Source: Scedosporium boydii
Lineage: Eukaryota > Ascomycota > Sordariomycetes > Microascales > Microascaceae
Reading direction: 5' to 3'
Assembly (NCBI GenBank): GCA_002221725.1
Contig: NJFT01000079.1
Span: 95,880-159,879 of the forward strand
DNA: 64,000 nt
Of this stretch, positions 31,895-41,914 are shown in pieces. Numbering within the stretch: position 1 is the stretch's first letter; the number at the start of each line of letters is the position of its first letter. The notes below the pieces were generated by a model. The model was not told the origin of the DNA. It made no database searches and saw only the letters and a program-made list of their open reading frames with translations. Made by a program: the position numbers and the translations under genes.

Positions 31895-32631
31895 TTACTC
31901 CGTTCGCAGACGCTTAGTCCCGTTGGTAGCACCGTTGGAATTTCCATTGGCACCCTCAGGCTGGGTAGAAAAGTACTCCAAGCTCGCCTTGGGCTCAGGC
32001 TTCATGGTCTTGGCGCCCTGCATCCAGCCAGCGGGGCAGACCTCGCCGTGTTCATCGGTGAACTGGAAAGCCTGGACGAGGCGGATGGTCTCCTCGACGT
32101 TCCTGCCGACGGGCAGGTCGTTGATGGTGATCTGGCGCAGCACGCCCTTGGGGTCGATGATGAAGAGCCCGCGGAGGGCGATGCCCTCGTCCTCGAGAAG
32201 GACGCCGTAGCTGCGGGAGATGGCCTGGGAGCGGTCGGCGACGAGGGGGAGCTGGAGGTCGGGGCCGAGGCCGCCCTGTCGACGGGGCTGGGTCTGCCAG
32301 GCGAGGTGGGAGTAGTGAGAGTCGGTCGAGACGGCGAGGACGGTGGTGTTGATGTCACGGAAGCGAGGGAGGGCATCGTTGTACTGGATGATTTCGGTGG
32401 GGCAGACGAAGGTGAAGTCCATAGGGTAGAAGAGGAGGACGACCCTGCAGGATTGAGGAAGTAATTGTTAGTTGCGTAGGGTTGACATGGCGTTGGTGTT
32501 TTGGGGAGGAAAAAAGCATCATACCATTGACCAAGGTAGTCCGACAGGGAAATCTCCTTGAACTCGCCGCCGGCGAAGACGGTCATGGCCTTGAAGGCAG
32601 GAGCCGGGCGCTGGATGAATGCAGAAGACAT
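31895..32631 (-). CDS. Typical 2-Cys peroxiredoxin (Tsa1/AhpC group)
   Basis: Exons inferred on the minus strand: 32631-32525 and 32444-31895 with an 80-base intron, giving 218 residues. The protein reduces hydrogen peroxide and organic peroxides using thioredoxin. The peroxidatic Cys lies in [17 protein letters not shown] and the resolving Cys in HGEVCPAGW. The intervening GGLGP motif and a Tyr-Phe pair in the C-terminal arm (SLEYFSTQ) are the two features of eukaryotic peroxiredoxins sensitive to over-oxidation, which act as redox sensors and chaperones. The extra tail ([20 protein letters not shown]) is Asn/Gly-rich, longer than usual, and ends in a basic stretch. The long open frames on the opposite strand (such as 32048-32464) are shadows. 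Confidence 0.93.
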
Positions 32632-34166
32632 GGTTGGATAAGGTTCCGTGCGTAGCTAAGTTAGGGCCGAGATGGTGGTTGGTGGTTGATAGGTGAGGTC
32701 TGGTAGGATTGAAGCTAGAATTGAATCAATGAGATGACGTGGTGATGGGGAGAGAGAAGAGAAGAAAAGGAGACAAATTCAGACGCGCAACGAACGCGCC
32801 GGAAAACGACGGAATTCTAGAAAAAGTAAAGTGCGACCAGCCCCTGCTGCTTATCAATTGAGTGGGCCCACCATGTTGCAATTGACAGCTGCCATTGTCC
32901 AATCCGACAGTTGAATTGACTTTTCGGTCGGAGAGAGAAGGAGAAGGATTAGTCAGGAAGTCTCACTTTGGGACAAAGAGCCCGATGCCGGACACCGCAA
33001 ACATGTACCAGTAGAGCAGTCGATGTTCCGAGCATCGAATGTCTTCCTCGCGAGTGGACCGAGTCGGCTGGGGTCCTTATCAGAGAATTGTGAGGCTGCA
33101 GGAGGCTATTCGCCGAGGCTTGGTTACGCACCCGCATGACCACGGGAACACCAGAAGGGCGGGCCGGGAAATAGGAAAATAGGCGAAGCAAATGCCGACG
33201 CTCTCCGGCATCGGGGGCGCTGATGGAGCGGCCGGTGTCCTGGAATGACCACATTTGAGGTTACCCGCTCCGGGGTAAAGCTTGACTTTGCCAAGTTGTC
33301 AGAAACCGATCAAAGTGTCTCATCTGGATGTCGTTGGACTTGCACGTGTAGAATTCTGACTGAACTGGACATGGTACCGAGTCTGGCCCAGCTCGGATCG
33401 GGACAAAAATAAACAGGAGGCAATCCAGACGATACGCCTTAGCAGGTAACAGTGTTATAATTAGCTTTTTACCGAAGAACTCTCGGAGAGATCCCCACAT
33501 TCGCATTAGATTTCACTTTTCACTCTCCTCTAAGCAATTATAAGTAGCTAGGAAATATCTTAATATTACCAACTTTACACTCTGAGCTTGCCATTCCAGT
33601 TAGTACCTGGTAGAGATTGTGTGAGTGGTATGAGTGGTGGAGATGTTGCTAGTTATCCCCTCTTATAATTTTCCAGCCACAGGAAACAAGAGAAGACCAT
33701 GTACCACTTTGAAGAGCTAATAAACTTTGCAAATGAAAGTAAAACTTGGCTCCTACTTAGTGGACTGACTCCATTCAACGGCACCAAGTACACACATGCT
33801 TTCAACCCCGGTCCGTGGGCCACCCAGCAAGCCATCTTAGTCCTGCTCGTCCTTAGCCGCTTTCGTCGTCACTATGATACATTTGCTAGGTTCGTAGCGA
33901 AGTGAGGGGAAGAACAACAAGCCAAGTGTCATTGGAATTTGATAACACACAGTTATGATATCGTACGATTAGTTATGTCTTGTCTGTGGTCAATCTGGCG
34001 TGGAGGATTAAACTGGGGTGTCTCCAACTCCAATGTCGTCCTCCACCCTCCCTTTGAAAGAAGCCCATACCGTACTCGTTTCTATTGAACTTCAAAATTA
34101 TAATCGTTATATTTCCTTTGATCTCCACTTTGCTCACTCCCGATTGGATTAGCTAAATCCATAAAA
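32632..34166. other. Intergenic stretch (divergent promoter region)
   Basis: It separates the peroxiredoxin gene from the gene starting at 34167. A 68-codon frame at 33699-33905 (starting MYHFEELINFANESKTW) and a minus-strand 101-codon frame have no recognisable motif. No gene is supported. Confidence 0.5.
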
Positions 34167-36014
34167 ATGCGTCGAGCCGAGTCTCTGCCTCCTCCATCAG
34201 GGTCCAATCTTGACAAGTTTGAACCGTCCACCATACCGACGGAAAGCGGAGATTCCAACATGGGCCTCTCCTCCTCGTGTGCTATATCGGAGGATGTCTT
34301 CGAAGGATGTCAGCCTCAGCCTAGCGGATTCGGCCCCTCAGCGTGTGAGATAGGTAACGAGGCACACAACGAGAGACCAGACAATCGTTCATACGATGTT
34401 CCCAGTTGTGCTCCAAGTGATACATCCGACGATTTGGCTTCCGTTGGGCAACGGGATCCAGCCGTGGAATACTCATCGGATTCGAGCGAGACTATGCAGG
34501 ATTCGGGCCAAGATCCACCTCCAAAGAGCACAGAGCCGCAATATAACTCATGCGAAAAGCCTCAGCTCTTAGCATCCGACCTACCGCCAGTAAGCAAGCC
34601 GCTTGTGGGTGCCTCGCGATCTGACCAGGCCTCGATATCTCGTCCACTGCAGCGCACGGACGAGTCAGAAAAGGAAACGGCCCTCGCCATCGCCCGTGGA
34701 GAGAAACGTAAAGCAACAGAAGGCCCGGCCCCGGAGGACCCCCAGGAAGTCAAGAAAAGCAAAGAAACCCCCGGCTTGCAACTCGACGTCGATGCGGATA
34801 TCAACTTCATCATGGCAAACGCCCGCGACATGCCGGACCTGAAAAGAGGAGAACCGACGGAAGACAAGGTTGTCGAGAGCATGATGCAGTTCGCCAGCCA
34901 TTGCATGAACACAAAGGTGGCCTATCGAATGTACACTCAATTCCCTGATGGATCGTGTATGAAAACGAACGGACCGACAAAAAAGGTAACGGGGAGCGAG
35001 GAAATCATCCTCATTCCAATGCGTCTCCGCCCCGAAGACGTTTGGATCCTTGCAGCCGTTGATGTTCGCGGACAGCGCTATCGTCTCTTCGACCCTACAA
35101 ACACGCTCCTGAACGACGAGAGCGAAGCGTGTCGTCTACGTAAGCGCTACGTCAAGCGAATACTTCATCTAAACAGCTCCATAAGCGCGCCGCCCCCACT
35201 CGAAACCTACACAATCTTGCCAGGCGAGGTGGCGGAGGCACACGAAAGTAGCATTTTCACCATCGCATATGCGCTCTATCTTTCAGCGAACATTGAGGTT
35301 CCGCCGGCGATCAATCCCGACATCTGGCGCAGTCTGATTTCCGCCCTAGTTACCCAGATTCCAATCGGGTGCCTCTTAGGTTGGGAAAGTTCGGGTGTGG
35401 ATGACATTTGCCTCATGTCTCCAGAGATCCCCAGACCAGATCTAGGAGGGTCTGTACCGGGAAGTCTCCAGGTGTGGGAAAGCACTGCCAGGCACGAGAG
35501 TATGCAATGGTCCCAGTCGATAGGTGAGGCCTTGGAATCGATTAATAGTCAACGGAAGTGGTTCAGCGAGTTCCTCGACTTCGTGAAGAAGATGTCCGGG
35601 GAAGTTTCGACAATGTCGCGCCACTGCGATCAAAACTATGCGGATACCAAGTCACGTATGAAACTCGTGTCCCAAAGGTTGGCCCAGATAGCTTCTTCCC
35701 TCGGTGAGATGGAGAATGAGTGGGAAGATCCGGACGAGGAAGTTATCGCCTTCATGCAGTCTAGGATCAAGAGATATGAACAAGCTGCCACGAACCTAAC
35801 CGCCAAGCTCACGGCATTCCAGCGTCTTCAGAGCCTCGCATCTAAAATGGCTGATGAAGTTGTGGCATTGGAGAATTCTAATACCAAGACCGCCTCCAAG
35901 ACAGACCCTTGGATACGGAAGCTGAAAGGCTGGAAAGAGCTACACGATGCCTGGATCAAGAATGAGACAGATTGGTATGATTGGTATGATCTAAAGAAGC
36001 CATGTCCTGAATAA
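34167..36014 (+). CDS. Large hypothetical protein with degenerate Ulp1/C48 protease-like core and coiled coil
   Basis: This intronless frame encodes 615 residues. Residues 1-200 are Ser/Pro/Glu-rich and probably disordered, with a bipartite basic stretch (KRKATEG...KKSK, about 180-199) that could direct nuclear import. Residues about 280-400 follow the layout of the Ulp1 cysteine protease C-terminal region: EEIILIPMRLRPEDVWILAAVD (HWxLxxID in active enzymes), YRLFDPTN (the xYDS strand) and AHESSIFTIAYALYL (xxDCGVFVLxYA in active enzymes). The catalytic His, Asp and Cys positions do not hold the expected residues (VW for HW, ESS for DCG), so it would be a pseudo-enzyme that might still bind a ubiquitin-like protein. 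Residues about 440-600 form a coiled coil. The fold call is inference from pattern; gene status is secure. Confidence 0.6.
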   Translation: MRRAESLPPPSGSNLDKFEPSTIPTESGDSNMGLSSSCAISEDVFEGCQPQPSGFGPSACEIGNEAHNERPDNRSYDVPSCAPSDTSDDLASVGQRDPAVEYSSDSSETMQDSGQDPPPKSTEPQYNSCEKPQLLASDLPPVSKPLVGASRSDQASISRPLQRTDESEKETALAIARGEKRKATEGPAPEDPQEVKKSKETPGLQLDVDADINFIMANARDMPDLKRGEPTEDKVVESMMQFASHCMNTKVAYRMYTQFPDGSCMKTNGPTKKVTGSEEIILIPMRLRPEDVWILAAVDVRGQRYRLFDPTNTLLNDESEACRLRKRYVKRILHLNSSISAPPPLETYTILPGEVAEAHESSIFTIAYALYLSANIEVPPAINPDIWRSLISALVTQIPIGCLLGWESSGVDDICLMSPEIPRPDLGGSVPGSLQVWESTARHESMQWSQSIGEALESINSQRKWFSEFLDFVKKMSGEVSTMSRHCDQNYADTKSRMKLVSQRLAQIASSLGEMENEWEDPDEEVIAFMQSRIKRYEQAATNLTAKLTAFQRLQSLASKMADEVVALENSNTKTASKTDPWIRKLKGWKELHDAWIKNETDWYDWYDLKKPCPE

Positions 36015-36272
36015 CGTGCCGAATTATTTCAAAACAAAATTTATAAATCACTAGTTGTGGCGATGACGGGGGAAGATGGTGGATACCAAATCTATTAATC
36101 AAACGATCGTGGATAATATGATATCATGTAAACTAGCCAGGGATCTCGACCTCGCCAATGCTGAATCACTGATACGTGACCTAGAGTTCCTAGGCTTAAC
36201 CAAACATCTTGTCGAGGATTTTCTCAAAAGTGTTCCTGTGTGCGAGTCAGTAATTTGTTTCCGCAGCATTAC

Positions 36273-38223
36273 TTAAGGCACGTATGCATACTTCGGAGGA
36301 TGGGGAATATACTCCCTCTCATATTCCTCGATGACATCTAAGTCCTTTCGGAGGTCAACCTCCTCTGGCTTAAAGATGCGTGTCCTGTGAACGATCTTCC
36401 AGCCAACGTAGAGTACTGGAAACGCCATGACCATGGTATACCTAACACCCATTTTTCCCTGTCAGCATTGTGCCAGGCTATCACAGGAAGTCAAGGTATG
36501 GGAAAATGTGGCACGAAGTGACTCACGAGAACAAAAAGTCCGGGACAGACCACATTCCATCTATTGGTAGGAACACCGTATATCCTCCCACGAAAATCAT
36601 GATAAAGGTACCGATACCACCATACCACGCAGCGTAGGGCATAAACCAAGCCTTGTAAGGCAGCGTCGACCGGTCAATGCCCTGCGCCTTGAGCGCCCGG
36701 TAGAAGCACAGATACGAGACACACCCGATGCAAAAGTTCATGAGCTGCGACGCCGTAACCAGAGACACGAACCAGGAGAGCACAACGGCCGAGCTCTCCG
36801 ACAGCTGCAGGAAGGAGAGGAGACCGAAGCCGAGGACGACCAGGACGCAGTAGACGGGCACTCCGGCACGGGTGCAAACTGTGAAGATCCGGGGGGCCTT
36901 GCCTTCGAGAGCGAGTCCGTAGAGAGATCGTGACGCGCAGTAGACGTAGGAATTGCCGGCGGAGAACGCAGCAGTGAGGATCAAGGCGTTGACGATGTGG
37001 GGTAGAATACCAATGTCGAGGCGCCTCATGGCGATAACGTATGGCGATGCAGCTGCTCCCGGTCTACCCTCGCTGAGGGCGCCCTGCAGCTCATCCGAGT
37101 CGTGGGGCACAAGAATGCCAACGCAGAGGGCGCCGAGGATGAAAAAAGTCGTGAGGCGGTAGAAGACGGCGTTGAACGCCCGAGGCAGGACACGTCGAGG
37201 GTTTTCTGCCTCGCCTGCCGCCATCGAGACGTAGTCGGGTCCTGAAACGGTGAAAGAGGCCTGGATAAGGCATTGCAGGAAGCCTAACCATTTACCCAGG
37301 CTGCCGGTGTAGTACAGCTCGGCAAAGGACCCGGGATTCTTCCAGTACCGGAAGCCGAACCGGTCGTGATGGGGATTCCCTCCGACCATGACGATGAAGG
37401 TGAAGATGATGAGGCCGACAATAAGCATTACTTTTCCGATGGAGGCCCAGAACTCGGTCTCGCCGTACCACTTAACAGCGAGGATGTTGATGAGGAGGTA
37501 GAGAATGGAAATGATGACGATGACGGCGGCGGTTGGGATGACGTCGGTCCAAAAGTGCAGGATGAGGTTGCAGGCGACAATTTCGAAGGGCACGAGGGCT
37601 GCCTCGAAGACGAAGAAGTTCCAACCAGCGGCGAAGCCGAAGGCCTCGTCGACGTAGCGACCCGCGAATCGGATGAACGGTGAAGATATGGGCAGGTATG
37701 TCACCATCTCGGCCATGCACATGGTCACAGCCAAAATGAAGGTGCACCAAATGGCTGGTGCATAGAGCTTTATTAGCAAATTTGAAGAATAAGAGTCGCT
37801 AACGAATAACGAGTAGACCGGCACTCACCAAAGGCCAGTAGCAGTGAACCCGGTCCGCCATTGAGAAGACCCCGACCAATTTGAACCTAACGCCGCATGC
37901 ACGGCAAGAATGAGCAATCCTCACCAATGCCAATATTCCGAGGGGAACAGGGGAGCGCCCGGGGAGATGGGGAGGGCGGGGCGTCTCGGTAGATAATCGT
38001 CCTTTACGCCCAGAATGTTACCCACAAACAGTGCAGTGCCAATAGTACCACCGATGCCAATGAGTTGAATGTGTCGAGCCTTGAGATTGCGGTGGGTGTG
38101 GTCACGCTTGAATGAAACAGAGGTTCCCGTTGGCGAGGATGACCTCACGTCGCTGGATGTCTTCTCCCGGTCCGAGGCGTACACGGGGGCCGCCGTCGCG
38201 TCGGGGCTGATGCTGAGTCCCAT
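36273..38223 (-). CDS. Amino acid permease (AAT/YAT family)
   Basis: Exons inferred on the minus strand: 38223-38026, 37886-37829, 37754-36527 and 36441-36273, giving 550 residues. The frame begins MGLSISPDATAAPVYASDRE and enters the family signature LKARHIQLIGIGGTIGTALF, then GRGLLNGGPGSLLLAF at the start of transmembrane helix 2. The third exon contains most of the twelve membrane helices, including the family's AGEAENPRRVLPRAF segment and SRSLYGLALEGKAP. The C-terminal cytoplasmic tail (IFKPEEVDLRKDLDVIEEYE and following) is acidic, as in fungal permeases regulated by ubiquitin. It is a plasma-membrane proton-coupled amino acid importer; substrate unknown. The gene has no broken position in my model. 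Confidence 0.9.
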
Positions 38224-38935
38224 ACTAGCGGCGGGGGGGTGTGAGGTATGTGTCCTAACAAGGAGCACGAGAGAGGAGGTATTTAAGGAGGTATTTCAAA
38301 AGATCAAATTGATACGAGCGGTTCCACTTGTCTATAGTTTGGAATCAATAGATCTGCTTAAGAAGAAGGGAAAAGAACTCGACGACGAAATCCATAGGTC
38401 GTATATATCACTACGTGGAAGTCGCCTCAATCGGCTTGTGAGAGCAAGAAGAGCACAATGTGTCAATTCAGGTCGGCGAGCAGGATGTCCGCACAAATAT
38501 GAAGGCTCTTCCCTTCGTAAAAAAAACAAAAAAACCAAGAAAGTGGAAAAAAAGGTTTCGGTTCGATGGAGCCACCACACCTGCTTAAATGGGACTAGGA
38601 CGCAACCACATATGCCAATGCGCGTCATAAATGTCCTGCCTACCGAGGTAAGGTACTCGGCGGTCCTATGAAATCGTCCAACAATCCTGAGTAGCATTCC
38701 AGTCAAGACAGTTGGAGAGAGGCAGTATCCACCCTCTCCACCCCGACTGTGCAGGATCCCCTAGAATCCTACAGGTAATCTCCAGATTCCTGCCCGAGGA
38801 TGAGAGCCCAACGAGGTCATAAAAGGCGTGGGGAAACCTCAAAATGTCGCGTGCCGTCTGAAATTTAAGGGGTGATTTCGAACGGCCAAGGAATCCAACC
38901 GTCCAACGGGACTGACCATCGGTACAGGTGTGGGC
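38224..38935. other. Intergenic stretch
   Basis: A plus-strand frame of 200 codons (38069-38671) overlaps the permease first exon and is mostly antisense. Lys-rich poly-A DNA near 38515-38560 inflates it. No gene is supported. Confidence 0.45.
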
Positions 38936-40471
38936 TTAATACTCGTCCCAGTGCCGGCCAAACTTGTTCAGCGTCGCCTTCGCAACAGCTGAGCCCAGCT
39001 CTATGCCTGCAGAGCCGGCATAGGTAAAATGAATCTTCGGAGAACACCTACGCATCAGCCACTTGCACATGATATTGATCCCATGTTGATGTTGCTACTC
39101 ACCCCACCGAGAACCCTGCTCCGGGCGTTTTCGAGAGCCGCCTCGGTTAAATTTGTGTATCGTCGAGTGATGACGCCGCGGTTATCCAAGGTCACATTGC
39201 TGCTGAGCGTGGCGTTAATTTTATCACCGCCAACGTACGCCCGTAACACTTCCGCGGCAGCACCGCCAAACGTCGAGTGCGTGGAAACATAGTCCTGGTG
39301 GCTCGGTGTGGGACGGAGCAGTGGTGTCCAGTTGGGATCGGAGATGTCGTTCCCGCTGGCGAGCCAGATCCCCGGTCTCTGGATGGCAGTCACCGGTCTC
39401 CAATGGTTATGATAGTACCTGGCAAGAAAAGTCAGAGAGCTGTGCCATTGGCAGATGGGATTTGCCAATCTGGGAGTCTACCTACTTCGAGTCCCATGCC
39501 GCAATGGCAGCATTGGCGAGGGCGTAGCTGAATTGAGCGTAGAATTTAGCAGATGCAAGAACGTCTTTGGCAAGGGAATCGCCGATAATGGCGTTGGCGA
39601 GTCTGTTCCAGCCGCTGTAGTATTTAGAGTTAGTCTCGACTCTTCGGCACCTGCTCTCAATGTGAAGGACAAGTAGGGGGCAGCCTCACGTTACACTAGA
39701 CTCTCTCCAGAAATATGCCGTGTCTGTGTCATATTCACTCCGGCTTTTCGAGTTCAGAGATCCCACATCTTTCACCTCAGTCACCCATTTCTCATAGTCC
39801 TTTCCAGTGGCACTTGGCGGAGGCGGCGCCCGATATTTGGAAATGTCTCCTATTCCGCCAAAAGGTCGGAGGTACGCTGCCTGCGGGGTGTCGGGGAGTG
39901 GGTTACCACCAGGCGTCTGCTGGTATACGCCAGGCTCCACGGGGCCGTAGACGTAGTCGACAAAATTAGCGAGCCGGTCGCCGGCGCGCTTCTCCGCTAC
40001 CGTAGCAGCGGCGTGGCGCCCAATGGAGGTTGCCTGGCGGTACTCCTTGGATGACTGGGCAATACCAATGTCGGGCAGGATGTTTCGTAGTGCCGCATCG
40101 ATCGAGTTGTACAACCGTGTGCCTTGAAACGTCCAGGACAGGGCGTCATGTGCGGCGTGGGATACGGCCAGCTGTTGAAAGCTGAGGGTCTCGCCTTTGG
40201 CTTCTAGTGCCGCGGCGTAAATTGCACCGTGGACCACGGCCGGGAACCAAGCGGACGGAGGCGACTGAATGCCCCCGATAATAGAGCCATTGACAAAGAG
40301 CGCGGACTGGTCAACCCTTTATAGAGTGGGTTTCCCACTGTGTTAGATTTGATCCTTTGCATACTCGAGATCCGCGGGACACCCTTACCAGTATTGGACA
40401 ATGTCCTTTGGATAAGCCGCATTGGCTGCAGTGGCGGCAAGTGCTCCGAGGAGTGCAGTTGCTCTCATCAT
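38936..40471 (-). CDS. Secreted vanadium-dependent haloperoxidase/PAP2-like protein
   Basis: Exons inferred on the minus strand: 40471-40389, 40316-39690, 39614-39486, 39418-39103 and 39034-38936, giving 417 residues; introns are 67-75 bases. Residues 1-18 form a signal peptide (MMRATALLGALAATAANA). The vanadate/phosphate pocket of the family can be followed: Lys followed seven residues later by Arg (KYYHNHWRP), the S-x-H motif in DYVSTHSTFGGA, and Arg then His six residues later (SRVLGGIH). These correspond to Lys353, Arg360, Ser402, His404, Arg490 and His496 of the Curvularia enzyme, except that the Gly between Ser and His is Thr. Enzymes of this fold oxidise halides with hydrogen peroxide or hydrolyse phosphate esters. 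At 417 residues it is shorter than classical chloroperoxidases of about 600, nearer to secreted PAP2-like relatives. Confidence 0.85.
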
Positions 40472-41914
40472 AGCTATATATAGATTATGCGTGAAGAATA
40501 TTGATGTCTCCCTTTGGCTTTCGAACATGGACTCATCTCACAGCCATGATTAAATTGGAAGAGGGACTTCACATATATTTACTGGAGTCAATTCGGCTGT
40601 CGCGTCAGAAGACTACACGATGGCGTCGACTTAAAGACGCGGGGAGGAGGTGGCATTCGGTGAATTGAATTGGAATATATCCAATGTTGTGATTGTGATG
40701 GACATTCAGCTGCGGGTGATATGCGGCCGAGCCGCACTTCGATTCGATCGTCATGGCGAGGGACGATGGTGTGCTCGTGGGGTGTAGTCCGCGGAAATGA
40801 TCTTCCTCCGTGATGGTCGGGTTAATATTATTACTTCATCGGTGCTTCCCGAGACGAATTATAGGAGGCCTTATTCGTCCCAGACAGAACGTAGAGTTGT
40901 TTACTCTCCTCCCCAGCCATCACATCGTGCCGCCTCAAGACCTTTAGAGTCATTCATTTCGTTGCAACACCCTTGTCCATCTCCTTGTAGCTTGCCACCA
41001 GAGGAGGACAAGATCGCCGACTCATTAACAGTACACCCGAGGCCACAAGACGAATGTGTATGTCGATCAAATATAGAAGAATGATCCACTTGATATATCC
41101 TTCCACAATTGTTCTAGATTTCCCCTCCATAGTTCACTAAGAGCACTTGGCCTGAAAGAGCGAAATGGGTGGACGTGGCCTTTCCATTCAGGCCTTCGGG
41201 CTTTGCATTATAACCTCAACGCCTAGATCTCGATATAGACTGAATGAGTTGGAGGACATAAGACAAAATAAAAAGCCAACGGAGGGTATCTTCATTCGGA
41301 AAGCTCACCCACGCCGGGCGCTACTCTAAAGTTAAGAAGAACGTCGCCAATATGGGATGGGCGAATGCGGGGGAGACAGAGTGACAGCCACCACTCCACC
41401 CCGCACACCACCAGGATCGTTGGTGAGAGCCATGAGAGATAATGGGAAAGCGGTGCAGTATACACTAATCATCTGTTGCATCTGGGTGTATTAAGTCAAC
41501 CCCACGGACCATATGAGCGTTAGGAATTATGCGTTGCTGAGCTATTGTGGGAGTAGCAAGATGAACACATTAGTTAACAGTATATCATGATTCTGGTTGG
41601 GCTCGCAGTTTAGTTGGACAGGGAAGGTCTATCTTCGTCTGGCATTGGCCACACCAACTGGGTAACTCATGACGTCTTGTCTCATGCACTCCCAGAATCA
41701 GAAACGAAGAAGAAGTTCCGTAAAGTGGGAGAGTGTCGGACTGATCAAGTGCAAGCGAAAGGTACTCAGTTTACAAGAAGGAGATGGAAATTTTGATGCC
41801 ATGTTAATGCCATTTTGCAATGTGACAGTACCTTTCATATAGTAGAGTAAGACTAGCTAGCAGTGCATTCAGCACAACGTTCAACTGGACAGACAGCAAG
41901 CCTGTTTTAACATT
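40472..41914. other. Intergenic stretch
   Basis: Short frames (for example 95 codons at 40797-41084) have no motif. No gene is supported. Confidence 0.5.

Noticed and set aside
32048..32464. 138-codon plus-strand frame opposite the peroxiredoxin
   Set aside because: Its acidic Val/Asp/Glu-rich composition is the shadow of a GC-rich coding strand. The minus strand encodes an unmistakable peroxiredoxin.
38069..38671. 200-codon plus-strand frame
   Set aside because: The front half is antisense to the permease first exon, and the rest is Lys-rich from poly-A DNA. No motif or start context was found.
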